A stretch of 64,000 nt of DNA. It comes from Haemonchus contortus. Its lineage: Eukaryota; Nematoda; Chromadorea; Rhabditida; Trichostrongylidae. Where the stretch lies: assembly GCA_000469685.2 (NCBI GenBank), contig LS997566.1, positions 39,987,920 through 40,051,919 of the forward strand, read 5' to 3'. Below the pieces are notes generated by a model. It saw only the letters and a list, made by a program, of their open reading frames with translations. It did no database searches and had not been told where the DNA came from. Position 1 is the first letter of the stretch; each line of letters begins with the position of its first letter. The position numbers and the translations under genes are program-made. Positions 21,996 to 36,025 of the stretch are shown piece after piece.

Positions 21996-24745
21996 GAGAA
22001 CCTGATTTAGAATAGCTCCTTTCACATGTAGTATTCGCATGTACGAAAAACCAGGAGAGAGTTCGCTTAGGGGCGGGTTGATCTTGTTTATGGGCGGGCT
22101 CCCCCATTTGAGGACAGGAATGCTCTCGTAGTATACCCTGGTGGCGCTTGGTTTACCATTATCCCCGAAGTTTTTGACCGAGTTATTAAGTCTTTGGCAT
22201 CTACAAAATTCGAATCAGCCATTTTCTCTTGAGAAGAGATCCCCTGTAAGTGCAATTCGAAGTAGAATAAAATTCAAAGAATTTATTGGGGTCAAAATAC
22301 ATTGAGGTCTTTGAAGCTGACTCATTCGGCAGCATTCCAGCCATTCCTAAAAGTACGCTATCATTTGATGACCGTAATAATGACCAAAGCACATGATTTT
22401 TGAATATTTTCCAAGAAAATAAAAACCGTCAGACAAAATTCAAAGGTCCGCGTAAATTCAATGCTTATATGCATGACTTCCAGTACTGTTTATACTTAAG
22501 ACATCTAAAATTCATGCTAAGTCCACGTGAAGCGTGGAAATCAATAAGTAGAGTTATTAAGTCATAATAAATGAAGCCGAAAGAATTAGAATGAGCCATT
22601 AACTTCTGGTTTAAAGGAAACTCTTCGACACGATCTCGTGCAAAACTTCAGCGCGTAGTACCGCCCACTCCCATGAACAGCCCGCTCACTTTCTCGGACG
22701 ATCAGAAGCACAACGCAACCAACTGAACAATTCCCAAAACTTCAAACAGGAAAGGTCTAGGAAGTGATTTGAGTGAAAGAAGCCTCTACGGACCGACATT
22801 CGTTGAAGTCTGGGTGTGTTCCGACAGTCTCCCTCTAATGGCATTCTCTGGAAGGAGGCAGGATTACTTCGTTGAGAGACTTCACAATTCATTCATAACT
22901 ATGATCTACAAGAATCTGAGCATGCAAGTGGCCTGTCACAGTGGTAGCAGAATGCCGTTACTTATGGACGCTCCTCCAATACCCCGACGGCACCATCCAA
23001 CCGGTAGGTTGTTTAAATGTTTTTTGAAATGTCCATACTTACTGCTGTAGTCAGTAAGTTTTTGCGGTAGGGTTTTACCGAGCGCAAGTTTTCGATCAAC
23101 TTTTTTCACGAAGAATTTGTAGGCTGATTTTCAGTCATGTAGTGAATAAGCATGATGTCTGTAGAACATGGACGTTGGTTCGTATTTGCTCCAAGGCTAT
23201 TAGTCTTGCTATTGAGTTACCCTGCTATGACCAGAGGGTGTCTGACCTTTCCAAAGACCACTTTTTTGAGATTGGTGTCATAGTCTCCACAGACTATTTA
23301 TTTTGAGAATACTCTAGAATATTCGTTTATAATTGAGCCGATAGTTTCCAACTTCAGTTCCTTTACACATTGCTAGTTGTTTTGATATTATTTTCATCTG
23401 CTGTGTAAGCCTTTTCATGGGATCAAATTGGTAAACTAACGACTCAGTGATAGTGCTAATGATAACGATAGCGACATCTCCAATATTTATAAACTACGAA
23501 GATTAAATGTCAATTTTCATGTTCAGGTCCTGCATTATGTCGCATCATTCTCCTGGGACTGGACCTTTTTGACATGCCATTCTGATGAAGTACATATCGT
23601 TCTCATTGACAGCTGACCGTTCTACAGGTGAGAATTATTTTTAGAATTCATGCATCCTTCTTTTGTTTGTACCGTGAATGAGGGAAGATGAGCTTCTTTT
23701 GAGCCTCATTTTGTCGTATATGTATGTCAAAACTATCATTTCATACATCGTCCTGATCAAACTTTCTACTGCAGGAATGTAGAATGAGGAAATTGCTCCC
23801 TCTTGGTAAATCTTTATTTCGGGTAATTTTAATTGCGAAACTTCAAGAAACGAATCGAACAAGGGTTTCAAAAGTTTCAGGAATTCCGAAGGTTGAATTC
23901 CCTTTCGCCGGCCGAACGTCAAATCTGATGAGGGCACTTCTCACAGTAACAGTTTTTGCATATATTTTATAACACAGTGGAGCTTGAGAGACTGCCGTTA
24001 GCTTCAGCCAAACCTGCTAACAAAGGCGTGAGCTGAGGCTTTTTACCATCAGAGGAAGCCTGTGAGATTATCTTCACGATCATCAGCTTGCCCCATAGGG
24101 TCCATCCCCAAAAGGCATTCGGTAGGCTAGTTTGCAAGTCAAAAGCTTCAACCCCTCCTCAGCCTGCGAGAGAGAATATGAAGAGATCGAAGTATGATGG
24201 ATGAAGGGACCGGAATCCCATGAAACGAAGGTTCTCCATTCTATATTGCCAGGACCTCGGGAGATCTTCTAGCTCCCCTTCTATCTCAGAATGGGTGTTT
24301 ACTCATTTCTAAACCTTGGTTTGGCCAAGCAGACGCTTAAAGATGAACGTTCTCTGTAAGCCTGGCGTAGTCATCTCAGGTCATTAGAGCAGCTGAGGAA
24401 GCGTCATCAATGTGATTTTCTAACTTTCAATTAATCAAAATGTTGCGAAAGTCTCGGACCACTACAGTACCACTTCTAAACCTCGGCACGTATGAAATGC
24501 ATAAATTCACATCATAGATTCTGTTCGGAATGTTTATTGGGGAGGTGTTAGATCGGAAAGACAAGCAATCAAAGGCGCAGACCGTTTCCAAATGAATGTT
24601 GATTGAAAAGGGAAAAAATAAATCCGAAAAAGATTGTTTCCTCAAGTTTCATTCAGATCAGATTTTCATTCAAATAATACCTTCACGACATCGGTAGCTT
24701 CAGTAGCTCTCTGGCGTAGTTCGGATGGATCTCTATGTTGTGTTC

Positions 24746-24772
24746 CTCCCTCCCTCCCCCCCCCCCCCCCCC
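24746..24772 (+). repeat. poly-C tract
   Basis: CCTCCCTCCC followed by an uninterrupted C run. Similar mononucleotide G or C runs are at about 28249, 34760, 49613, 50221 and 55021, mostly 10-14 bases long. Confidence 0.85.
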
Positions 24773-27700
24773 TTTCCCCTGATCCAGATCCCTTCCATCC
24801 TTTAATTGTTATACCAGATTCTTACGTGTGTAAAAGTCTAGGAAGGGAAATAGTTGCCAAAGAGCTCCGATACCCCTCGTTTGATCTAAAAATAATTGTT
24901 TTTGAAGTTTTATCCTTCCTAGCTGTTCTCCAACAGCCCGATGCTCCAGCTCTGCAAATCTTTCCGACCCGACTTCATGTATGTCAGCGGCTCATGACTA
25001 ATCACGCACCTGTTTTCATTAAGATGGTGATCATGCTATTCGGAAATTTTGATTTTGGAAATAATATTGGTTGCGAAGAGAAGCGCCTTCTAATTCCAGG
25101 AAAGTTGGGGCTGTTCAGCCGGCGGAAGATAATTCAAAATAGGGCTGATATTTGTGATTTTTCGGAACGATTGTGTGGTCCGTAAAATTGAAATGAATTG
25201 TGTTTACTTAGAATCCATTGAAAAACCATCTGACCTTTATTATTTTCATTAATGCTGGCTTTCATTACTGCTTCATCCTTGTTTACTAGCTGTTCTACCA
25301 CTTGATATCATATGCATTGGAGACCATCTTGGAAAAATTTGTCCAAAAAACACAAAAAATAACTAGAAAAAATCGATTGCGAAGTTTGGTTCATTGATGC
25401 ACGCATAGATAGGTGCGCAATCACAAAGCCATTTCTCTGTTAAGCGATGATCCCAATTCCAATCCCGAAAGCAGACAATCCTCGTCAAATCCTAAATTTG
25501 TTGGAATTCTCATTTGTTCCCTAAATGAAGAGTTTGTTTGAGTTGGTTGTTCAGAAGAAAACTCGTTTCGAAAGGCATTTTGCTGAGTCTGGGCGTGGCT
25601 TACTTGACCAACTGATCTCCATCGATATTTTTATAAATTGTCAAAATTAGCTGGAAGGGAAGATGTGATTTTAAAGATCAAGTTCAAATAGAGGTTGACC
25701 GGTTTTATGTGATGACTGGAGGATGGGGATGGAATTTTCCAAATCGAAGTTTTCCTGCTCGACCATATGAAGTCGAATTCACCGATGAGGTTCTCCAACC
25801 GAGAGTTTAGGGAGAGTTCGGAATGAAACGTATTAGAATTAAGGTCCTTCAGTAGTTCTGGCAGATGTGTTCGGGAGATCTTATCAAGCAGTTGAAATCG
25901 TTCATTTTCCTGCACCCTCTTTCCGATTTTAGCACCTAATGCGACCGTAGCGGTACAACATTTACTGGTAAGTTAACAAATAATTAGTTGGGTAGTTGAG
26001 CACTTAATTGGATAGGCTCATCCCTTCTCCCCTCTTTCTTTCCATCTGAATAACTTGGGCGCGGAAAATGGGCTCTCGACACTCGCCTCTTGCGAATGGT
26101 CGCAACAGGTTTATTACCTCATAATTGGCTTCTGGTGTAAGCTTTGCATTCAATTTCCACTCGAATTCTAACATGCGTCACTGATGTGTAGGGATCTTGG
26201 TGAGGGTAAGCCGATACCAGTGCATGTTTACTTCTGTTTTCAGTGAGCCAGACAATTGTGACACCTATTAATTGTGTCTAGGAAGACATACTGCTCAATG
26301 AGTAGAGAAGACGAATGCTAAACGTGAAAGGGCCCTCACGATCCTCCCGCTCGCATGCCAACAACTGCATTTCTAACGAGTTACTCTTGATGCCTCATGG
26401 CCCGGCTGTTTGGAGGCATATTCTCCCAGCAATGGTGATTAAACTGTTTGACGTCTAGCCTCTAAACTTTAATTGCCATTTTTTCCAAACTACCAGTTAT
26501 CGTACCCTATGGCCGTTGTGATTGTGAAATATTTTGTTATCGGGTGATTAGGATACTGTATTGTTTTTGCAAAAGTGATGATGGATGTCAAAGAACGACA
26601 GGAGATACCCCATCAAGCGCCTCTTGTATTAATCTACTAGAACGGATTCGCTGCCCCGAGTCAACGGTTTCTTGCCAGACTTCCATACGATATCAAGAGG
26701 CGGTCATGGGAATCGGTCGCTCTTCATAAGTAGTATTAGAAGCTGAACGGGAACTCGAAGGCTACATGTCTCTGAATACAGGGTCCGTCAGGTCTCTGTG
26801 TTCGATGAGCTTTGCGCCCTCCAATGCAGGTAGTATCAACCTCAAGGCTCGAAGAATAGCCAGCCCCCGAGAGACTATTCGTGTGGAACCATCTCCACTA
26901 GGAAAGCGATGGAAGTTTATCGAAGTTTTAGTGGGCGATCTGCATTGCTTGGGTAGAATACTGTGCAAGAGCTAGACATCTACTACCTTTGAGACGGCCT
27001 TCGAATGCATTGACGAAGGACACTCGAGAACAGCTTAATTCTCAGTAGCCCCAAGTAATTTGCTACTCTATCCTAGGCCCGAGAAGAATTAGCGCCGAAG
27101 AGCAATCAGTATCTGCACGGTTTCCCATTCTACCTGGAACAGCCGCAGGGACGACAGTTTTTTCGCGGTTTTTGACTATTTCCCTTAAATTTTTCTTCCG
27201 TCAATTGGGCCATTTTTAACCTCTGAACAATCTCGAAGAAGCATTTCAGTGAAATGTCAAGTCGAGAATTAGGCTTCAATTCTTTTCCCTTATGGAATGG
27301 AAAGAGAATGGAAAGAGTGGCTTAGAGGCCTTTGAATTCATAGATACCTATTCCCTGAGAACACTGCAGTGCAGCTTAATTATTCATATATTTTAATACG
27401 AACTCCAAATTTGGTTCTTTTCCACTGAAACTAGCTTTTGAATGTGTCGAACTTAAAACTGCCCTCGCTTTCTCTGCCTGATTCAACAATTTTGTTGGCT
27501 AACGACTTTTGAATCTGATGATGTCTTATTTCGTCTCCATGTTTGTCTGATTCATGCTACTTTTGGTTGTAGTTTGGGAATAACAGCGCCAATAGTAGCG
27601 AATATAGCTTCCAAAAGACCTGGAGTATTCAAATTCAAATGAAGTGTCTTTAATGATCTACTCCGAGAAGTTGAATAAGTCCTCCACCATCTTTCCTCTT

Positions 27701-29146
27701 TCTGGATTAGACCTATTATACCACTCTTGCACGGCGAGACTGGATCGCTGTATCTCTCCTGGTTTATAGTTCCTGTTCGAGCCATGCAAGCGATACCACG
27801 CATTTTTGTTTAGAAGACTTTGGGTTTAGCAATTTCTGCTTATATTGGCCCAGTATTGCTCCCAAGTTCTAATTAAATAAAACCGGCTTCAAACAATTAG
27901 TTTGATATATCGGGAGAGGTTATCGGTGCTAGACATGACCAAATGTGTGCAGACACCCTCCCTGGGCATGTTCTTGGGCATTTGCAGCCCACTATAGAAG
28001 CTCCACAACGGCCGAGATGAACGAACGAAATAAGGAATAATTTGCAGCCGAGTAAGGAAATAGGTCGAAGCGTTCACGGTGGGCGGGGCGCACTCGAAGT
28101 AGGCGGAGATGGCGGGAAATGTTCATGGCTAGTTCCCGCAATATCTTATGAAAAACGGAATGTTAGGTTCCAGGTGACTCAAGAATTATGTAGATTTCCC
28201 TAAAGGTGAATTTGAATATCAAAAGAGCAAGTTCCAAATGAGTAGGTGGGGGGGGGGGGGGTTGGCGTTGACACTGGCAAAATCTGTGCAAGAATTAAGT
28301 AGCTTGGCCTATGATGATCAGTAGAGTTATCGACATATTTTGAGAAGGGACTGGACCTTAACCGAACCTTCAGAAGTAGTCATCACTTTGTTTCACCATC
28401 GAGTAAACCTTATATAGCCAGGCTCTCTTACTAAAGATATGAGGAAGAAAAATAAAGTACTTAGGTCTATCAACATTTTATTCGGATGCGCCATGCATCA
28501 CGCCTACTTTTGAAAGAAAACTGGCAGAATTGAACACGTACCTGGCGTAAGCAAAGACCTAACAGGATCAGCTGCTGCTTAGATCACTGCTTTTGTCTTC
28601 TCGAAGGCTAGTCCGGCAGACTGAAGTTTGAGAAGTTGCATTGGCCTAGACGAGATCCTTCGGATCATGAGCGTGGTAGCAGCGTCACCAGCCACCACCA
28701 CAAATTCCTCCATGAACTGGGAAAGCCATGACTAATTGTAAGCATACTGTGCCATAGCAATGGACAGTTACAGTAATGGCGATGCATTCTTGAGCTTTTC
28801 CAATTTTATCTCATCGTTTTTTGATTCACTTCACGCATTCCTGACATTCTTTCGTTGATAACCGCTCGTCTTTGACGGTTCGTCGACAGTAGTTTGGTTG
28901 TGCCAGTACGTCGTCGGCTTCTCGCCACCGCTTATCTGTACATAGCTTCAACTTCGCTGAAGTTATTTACTGCGTCGCTTCCAGGCATTTCAGGTATTCG
29001 CCGACGGACGCTTGATAATATTAGTCCAAGACGCTGATAACGTCGTAGTCTCTTTATAAAGCCATTTCGAGTGCTATTGACCGTCCATTCAACCAGCAAC
29101 CGAGCTATACTCACATATACCGTAACCGACAAAAGTAGCAGCCACT

Positions 29147-29401
29147 ATGAAACGACTACTTTTCGCTATGGTTTTACTATTGACTTTGGTATTCTTCAGT
29201 CAATGTTCTCCTCTATTCTGTAAGTTACTCATGACGTCATTTTTGTTCCTCCCGCTTCTCGGCGCCTACATGCTCGTCCCATTCAACGTCTCGTTTTCAG
29301 CTACTCGACCCAGACGTGATCTGAAAGCCCTCGAACGTATCATGAGGGAAATGATCGAAAGTGGTGGTATCGTGAATCCGGCTTTCCGTCCCGGACGATG
29401 A
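29147..29401 (+). CDS. neuropeptide-like precursor ending in an amidation site
   Basis: Two exons, 29147-29219 (donor GTAAGT) and 29301-29401 (acceptor TTTTCAG), give 57 residues. Residues 1-about 20 are a signal peptide (MKRLLFAMVLLLTLVFFSQC). The sequence TRPRR then offers a dibasic processing site, followed by DLKALERIMREMIESGG and IVNPAFRP, then GR and the stop. Glycine followed by arginine at the very end is the classic amidation signal, so the predicted product is a 25-residue peptide ending FRP-amide with an amphipathic helix in its first half. C. elegans RPamide peptides (nlp-2, nlp-22, nlp-23) also end in FRP- or MRP-amide but are short and multi-copy, so this is at best related by ending. 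No name is assigned; it could instead be a small secreted protein. Confidence 0.65.
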   Translation: MKRLLFAMVLLLTLVFFSQCSPLFCKLLMTSFLFLPLLGAYMLVPFNVSFSATRPRRDLKALERIMREMIESGGIVNPAFRPGR

Positions 29402-32400
29402 TCATCTTGTCATCAGTTGCGTATATCGCATATGATTCTTAGCCACTGTAACAATGAGCCAGTACTAAACGCATAATCCGTCTTGTCATTGATCTCGATT
29501 ACATGAGGCTTATCGAAGGGCTAACTCTTCAGGAGGCCTCAAAGATATCCATCCTGTCTAATAACTACAGTTGTGGCTATTTACATACCGAATGAATCTT
29601 GTCGCTTATCATTTCTGGTGACCTGCCTTCGTCATATTCGGGGCTGATCGGACTGGGTCATGTTCTGCCATAAAACACGGCTCCGCACACAATTTTTGGG
29701 TGCTTGGATGTTTGTTCCGGAAAATTCGAATCAACAGCTATTCTTAGACATTTATAATATTGGCATAAGATCAAATTGTTTATTCATTCCAAGCGGGCAT
29801 GTGTGCATTGTCAAATATCGGTGGTAGGAAACTATAAGGGAAAACTTTTAGACCGAATTCAACATGGAATAGCTCTCAAAGTAGAGGAAAAAGAAAAAAA
29901 AACTTCCGAATTTTATCGAGTGAATGCGATGGCTTTTCGACCCGAAAGTGAAACAAAATATGTATAAAATTTTTCGGAAGCGGATCGACAAAATATTATT
30001 TTTCCGGACATTGTGTATTATTCGTCAGTTTACACTTTGAAAAAGTTTGAGGGTGAGCGCAGCAAGCTAGAAAAGAATTAGAATGAGGACTCGATTAAAA
30101 CCGGCCATTTCGCTGGGAACAAATTTGTCTTCTTCTCGAAATTCCTAGCCCAATTTCTTTTGACAATTACTTTTCCACAATTTCTCCGAGTAGTTGTCTG
30201 GAATAGCAAAGTATTTTTGTAAGTGATATTTTGTGAGTTAACGTCACTTTACCTTTGTGGGTCAAAGCCACATATGATGCTATGATATGTGATATGCGAC
30301 TCAGCATGCTAAACCACTTTTGTAGGTGGTACAGAAAATTCTAGACACTCTTGGCGACCTCTGAGGATTCCATAGATATGGCTGATTTTCTTATAATAAG
30401 CTTAAACATCAGAAATTAAATTACTCAGCTATAGGGGTCTTTTTTAGTGGAAGTCTATTTAACAATCTTGGTAGACGAACGAAGCGCTAGAAATGCTTGC
30501 GAATGAGACTTTCTTGAAATCTGAGTCACCATTTAGGACATGAATTCTACCCTGAACCATATTCGGGTGTCAGTCCAAGCTTCAAAGAGACGCCAAAGCA
30601 GGTCGATTGACCTTTCTCACGAGATTGGTTATCTCCATACGTCTTTTTCTGAATAGATTCTCCACGATATCTACTCGATTGCTTGATTTTGAAATTTCCA
30701 AGGTTAGACTTCATGAAAGGCCGGGTTACGGTAAAAAGGGTTGTCAACGGGGGTTCTCGAACTTTCTGTGATTGACGTTAAATGGAAGGAACTGATAATC
30801 TTAAAGTTCTTGTCGATTAAACGGAATCTGTCGACGAAAGCGATCTCATAATGATTACAAATATTTCGAAGGTTAGTACAAGAACCAGTGACGGGAATAT
30901 AGCAGAGGGCTAATCGATTCTGGTGGGACTTTCATACTTTCCCTCGGTTGGGCATGTCTTTTGCGAGGTTCGAGGAAGTATAAACTCGGGTTCGAATTCA
31001 GAAAAAGCGCCAGAGCGTACCTATATGACCATCAACAGAACCTCTCGATGAGGCACCCTTCGTCAGGGATTGAGCTTATGATCTGTGCACCTGATTGGGC
31101 GCCTCTGCTGTTTACACCATGTCCTCCTCTGCTCAGGAATTCGAGTAACTTGCACCAAACCTTTTTCGAATTAAAAGCGTCATGTTTCGAAAGTTCATGT
31201 AACAGAAGTGGGAAGGAACTCCCAGATCTTTCGGCGATGGCCTAAATGGATGACAAGTAAGCATTGTGGGCTGAGCTTAATGAGATTAGTTCTGTAAAGT
31301 GCGTCTAGAAGTGGTTGAGGTTTTTGCTCGGAATCCTTAACGCTGGCCCACCACGCTCGCACGATTTGCAATACTATCTCTCTCTCAGGACTGAAAATTA
31401 ATTGCGAATGTGAGATTTTATTGATGGACACAGAAATAGAGGTGTTGTAGCGTCGACATGCACACCTAAAGCCACTGTAGTTCATTGTATCGGTCACATA
31501 CGCATTCAAAACGCCACTACGATCTGAATGGAAGTCGAATGCGAGATGCATCCCGAATTGACGCCTTAAAATCAATTCCTCATAGGTTGAGCATTGTTTA
31601 TCGGCTCATCACCACCTCTCAGTCTTAAATTTCAGTTCGACCCACAAAATTGCACAAGGTTTGTCTAATAGGAGGCTCCAGTCGTCTATAGGCCACAAAT
31701 GGAGAGGGTCACTAGTGACTACATATTAATTGACAGTTTCTCCTTTCAATTCTTCTCCTATCTCTGTTCAACTTTACCCAATTAGGACCTCCTCCTAGTT
31801 GCATACTGTCACCAGGGCACGCTCCGCCCATTCATACTGTAATGTTTAGGGTAAGTTCCGTGAAGAAATGTATCGTGTCACGTTAAAATGTTTTCCTGGC
31901 TGTTAATCATTGAACGTCAAGTAAACTATTGTTTGTGGCTCGCTTCTTGGAGAACCTTCCGGGCAAAATGCAGGACCGCTGTGATAATGCGCCATTCGCT
32001 ATCTAACTGATCAGTTTTGAATCTTCGGGGATTCTAAATATAACCACCACTATCACTCATTACTATTAATTAACAATTCCTACCATTAAAAACATCAAAA
32101 AGCTTGTGGATACAAATACGTGAAACGGGTCTGACAGGGGACACAATGAGCACAGGAGCGGTGTCAGTGTTCCCATGTAAAGCTTCCATAGGGATTCAAG
32201 TTTGGCTCATGGCCAGCACCCAACTCTCGGTGTGCCCTCAACCTTCGAACACTATGAGACAGTAAAGCAGCCAAGAACGAGAAGCCATCATCCAAAATTT
32301 TATTTCAAGCAAAAAGTAAAGAATGATCGCCTCTACGATATTGAAAATCATTTATGATGACTTTGATTTGACCGAAAACAACCAGTAGATAGTCCTCTTG

Positions 32401-32982
32401 AGGATTCTGACAAGCTTTTCGATGAAATGGTCTACAAGTCACATACATTTGTCCGCATTATATTGATAAACTTTCTTGATATGGTCACGAAGTCAGCTGA
32501 TAAGGCAGGAATAGTGGGGGAGGACAATTACGATGCGTTCTTGTCAAAATCTTTTGACATCGCATCGCATAACTGGTATTTAATGTCTGTTCTATAGCAA
32601 TCTAGAAAAGTTTTTAGAGTGGCTAACACATCAGTAGACCTCCCACATTCATTCTCCACCATGGAACGGAAAAGAACCTATTTCGTTGGCTTCTAGTAGA
32701 TTCTGTGTAGAAAAATTTTTATAAAATCCTGGTAATTCAAAACAATAGAGCGTCTGTACATGTGTGGGGTTCCAAACGGATCTGAAATAGGTGCATGACG
32801 CATTCTTGAAGTTAAACCACAATGAGCAGGTTATCTGTGTTCCTTTGTACCCCAACAATATCATTTCAAATTGGCTTGAACTATCAGTGCCAACATGGAA
32901 GGGATCGGGAAGGGTTGGCTGAGGAATTTGTGTAGATGCAGCTATCTGTGTATAGAATCCCAGCAACATATGGAAGCTGGGC
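29402..32982. other. intergenic, no gene recognised
   Basis: No polyadenylation signal is obvious soon after 29401. A SINE tail fragment lies at about 31465-31575 (plus). Open frames are short and motif-free. Confidence 0.5.
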
Positions 32983-33248
32983 GAAGGTGGTGTAGTGGCA
33001 AGTGGCACACTATATTACACGCACGGTCAGGGGTTCGAATCCCGGATTGATGCCCGTCTAGGCCAAACAAGCCTTCCATCCCTCCAACAAAAGGATAAAA
33101 GCACCGACTTGTACACCGGCTGGTCACCGCATGTCATTGTATAGGCCACGTAAGCACTCATTACGCCACTACGATTCTGAATGGAAGACGATTGGGGGGC
33201 GCATCCCTCAGACGAGATTGATTAGTGCCAGAAACTTTATCCTTTAAA
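32983..33248 (+). mobile_element. tRNA-derived SINE, near full length, plus orientation
   Basis: The head GGTGGTGTAGTGGCAAGTGG contains the A-box-like part, followed by a perfect B box GGTTCGAATCC at 33032-33042. The body AAGCCTTCCATCCCTCC, AAAAGCACCGACTTGTACA and CATTGTATAGGCCACGTAAG leads to the tail TTCTGAATGGAAGACG and AGAAACTTTATCC. AACATATG occurs close to both ends (32965-32972 and 33254-33261) and may be part of a target duplication. Confidence 0.82.
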
Positions 33249-36021
33249 ATTTAAACATATGAGATCTGCTTGCACATCATGATCATCCTTCGACGGCGAT
33301 TAACTGGTTGGTACCCTACTCTTCTGAGAATGCAAAACTCTCGATTTGTATTACGCCTGTACACTGGAATTGTATCTGCATGCCCAGTACCCACTCAAAC
33401 ACCTCCACAATTAATAGTGAAAGTTGGATGATGTGCGCGACCAGAGCTCCGAAAACTTATCCCAAAAATGTACTCACCAACGCTAGAAGCTTTATCTTTT
33501 ACCATACTAGCCGGTAGATCTACGAACATTCTGTCTAAGTACCTTCATGATGTCAAGAAAAGTAGAATGCATGGCATTCACGAAGAAAAAGGCTAGCAGT
33601 TGAGGGCATCATTGTGACCTTTTATGCACATGCCATATCGAGATGAATAGACTGTTATCTCCGGAATGTGTTCGTACATAGTGCATCTAATTTTGGAGTA
33701 GTTATCAGTAATGCTCTAAATGTGCAAAAAATAGTGAGGCAATAACAAAGTTTTTCATAACCCAATCAGTTTCCGGCACCATCGAGCCCTTGAGAACGAG
33801 GCAAACAATGTCACGCTCATCGAGCATGACTAACTGTTCAGTGCCAGAGTACAGTGAATCATTCCACGGGAATGCTGAGGTGGAATCTTTGGCTAGACTT
33901 TCCGTGAACTGATAAGCGACGATGTTTCATCATACTGCGAAAACCTGCAAATACCGATTGAAATAAAAGTGTTTACGTATATTCGCATTGTAAATGTGAT
34001 TATTATTTACAAAGTAAGCATAACTAGAGCAGGAGTAGAGCAGCGGCTAAAGAAGTCACTTTGAGCCGATCACATCAACAAGATCAACTCCCTCCACGGG
34101 CATTTCGTCTTTTCTTTCTACGTAGTGAAAAGTCTTTGTTGGAACTTTGAAAACTTTAAGGCACAGTTCACGATAATTCTGGGTAATCCAGATTATGATG
34201 AAAAATTGAAGACAAGATCGAAACCAGCGCGACTGAGGTGAAGAAACTGCGTGCATCGGTGTTTCCAAAGTGAAAAAAGGCTTCGAGAAACCGTTAAAAA
34301 GGCGGCTGGATAAGAATGAAACCAGAAAAATGAAGAAGAGTGGGGCGTCCGGACGTGCTAAACAGTGTGTTTCACTGCGCGCGTGTGGGTCCTGGTGCGA
34401 ATAACAAACAATGGTAAGCAAAAATTCATTCACTTATAAGCATAAATAAACAAAAAACCTTGGTAACAGCAAAATTAGCTCACCTTTTTCAGCCTCTAGG
34501 AGTAGGAAATTAAATAAGGGATCGCGGCAGCAAAAAGAAAAACAGAGGAAAAAAGAATGCGAGAAAAACATCGCCTCATCACCCGGCAACAGCTGATTGT
34601 GTGTGGGTCCTAGAACGAATAATAGCAATCTGTATTGTCTCGACACTCGTCTAACGTGACACCGATCGAGGGGCGGGAAAGCGAACTAAAAAACGGGGCT
34701 TCAACTATGCCCTAAGCGCCGAGACTGTGGGAGCAAGAGGTTCCCTTCTACCACCCATGGGGGGGGGGGGGGCGCTGAGTATTCCTAAAGGAAGAGCTCA
34801 GTAACCTTTTTAATCGTGAACCGTGCCTTTAAGAAAATTAGAATACATTAATCGACGTCGATTAGTCCCGTTTACTGGGGTGCGCCTTACATTCAACCCG
34901 CATCGACAATCGTTATGGGTTTTGATTGTGCATGTGGCCTATAGGATAAATTCTGCTGGACAGGCGATGTATATGTCAGTGCTTTATCCCCTGGAACGAA
35001 CCTACTACCGAAGAATCGTCCCCGAGGTAATGAAAGGCTTGACTTGAATAGGCGCCACTACACCACATCGATATTCATAGAAGAGGCTATACTTATATGC
35101 TGAATTTTCATCTTTGTTTCTCAGAAATTTATCAGTTCATATCCAGTATGTAACAAAGCGGCTTCATGATTCGCTGACATACTGTCTGCACATTCCGATC
35201 GAACTCTAATAGTACGAATCGGAAAAAACTCTGATAAGACGGCCCCGTTGTGTCTCTGATGGGGCAGTGCACCGTTCATTCCATAAAGGCATACCAATGG
35301 TACAATGAAACAGGAATGGTATTTCATGCTATCGAATTTCTTACGATTTCCATGGGTATCCATAAAACGCTGTTGATCGGCGTAAGAGCAAACTTCATTA
35401 GGGAAACTTGGATTCCTTCTCTCCTATAAATGAAGCGGATTGGCTGAACCGATCTGAGATCCCGTTTAGGCGTTCCAATTAAGTAGCGTACTGGAGAAAG
35501 GTTGGTTCTGGCAGAGTCATTCACTGAGAAATTAAAGGAGAAGGACATGCCTAACCTCAGGAGGTCAAATCTCACATTCGGGGAGACCGACACCTCTGCA
35601 GTTCATGTTTCGTGTTTTCTTTATGAAATCCGATCTGGTTACTCTATCATCTACAAATGTACAAATCGCCGTTGTTCGTCAGAATGCCAGACGACGTAGC
35701 TGAAGCACTTTTGTTCGTCAGCTGTCATGCTGTTGCTGAAAAAAAAAACATGGGGAATACCGGAAACGAGGGGTGCCCGATTATTAGTCGCCTCAATTCC
35801 ATAACGGCAAAATCTAAAAATTGGAGGCTATTGTTTAGGCTTAAATTCACTCATCGCGGTAGGATTGTTGACGGCAACCTTGGTCATCATGCTTTGAGAG
35901 GCAATGAATGCGTTGACTACATAGGTTGAGCAAGCAAGACCACAAAACATCCGCAACTGCACTTTCCTCATTGGTCCTGTGAGATCCTACAAGTAATTGT
36001 AAAGTAATGTGTATGCTTCCA
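33249..36021. other. intergenic, no gene recognised
   Basis: Contains one diverged SINE (34842-35075) and a G run near 34760. The longer open frames on both strands show no motifs or consistent splice borders. Confidence 0.5.
34842..35075 (-). mobile_element. tRNA-derived SINE, diverged or partial
   Basis: Minus-strand copy recognisable from the tail (GATTAGTCCCGTTTACTGGG, GTGCGCCTTACATTCAACCC), the middle (GATGTATATGTCAGTGCTTT) and the head end (GCGCCACTACACCACATCG). The head region with the B box is deleted. Confidence 0.6.
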
Positions 36022-36025
36022 TTAA

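Larger units (their letters stand above)
20048..29146. other. gene-poor stretch of about 9 kb
   Basis: No exon chain is recognised. It holds a SINE copy at 21755-21995, a poly-C tract at 24746-24772, a G run near 28249-28261, and scattered open frames without motifs. A minus-strand segment at 20750-21025 begins with a hydrophobic stretch (MIFTALFILLALLMFIAVFL) that could be a signal-anchor exon, but I cannot connect it to anything. A plus-strand segment ending at a GTAGGT donor at 23003 (before it, LLMDAPPIPRRHHPTG) is another unproven exon. Confidence 0.4.

Noticed and set aside
24634..25185. 183-codon open frame on the plus strand
   Set aside because: It runs through a poly-C tract, has no motif or splice pattern and no homologue I recognise; chance openness is more likely.
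32983..33060. tRNA gene suggested by the A and B boxes
   Set aside because: The same head recurs attached to the same unrelated body at several sites, so it is a SINE head and does not fold as a complete functional tRNA.
34056..34433. 125-codon minus-strand frame with a hydrophobic stretch
   Set aside because: No splice-compatible neighbours and no recognisable domain.
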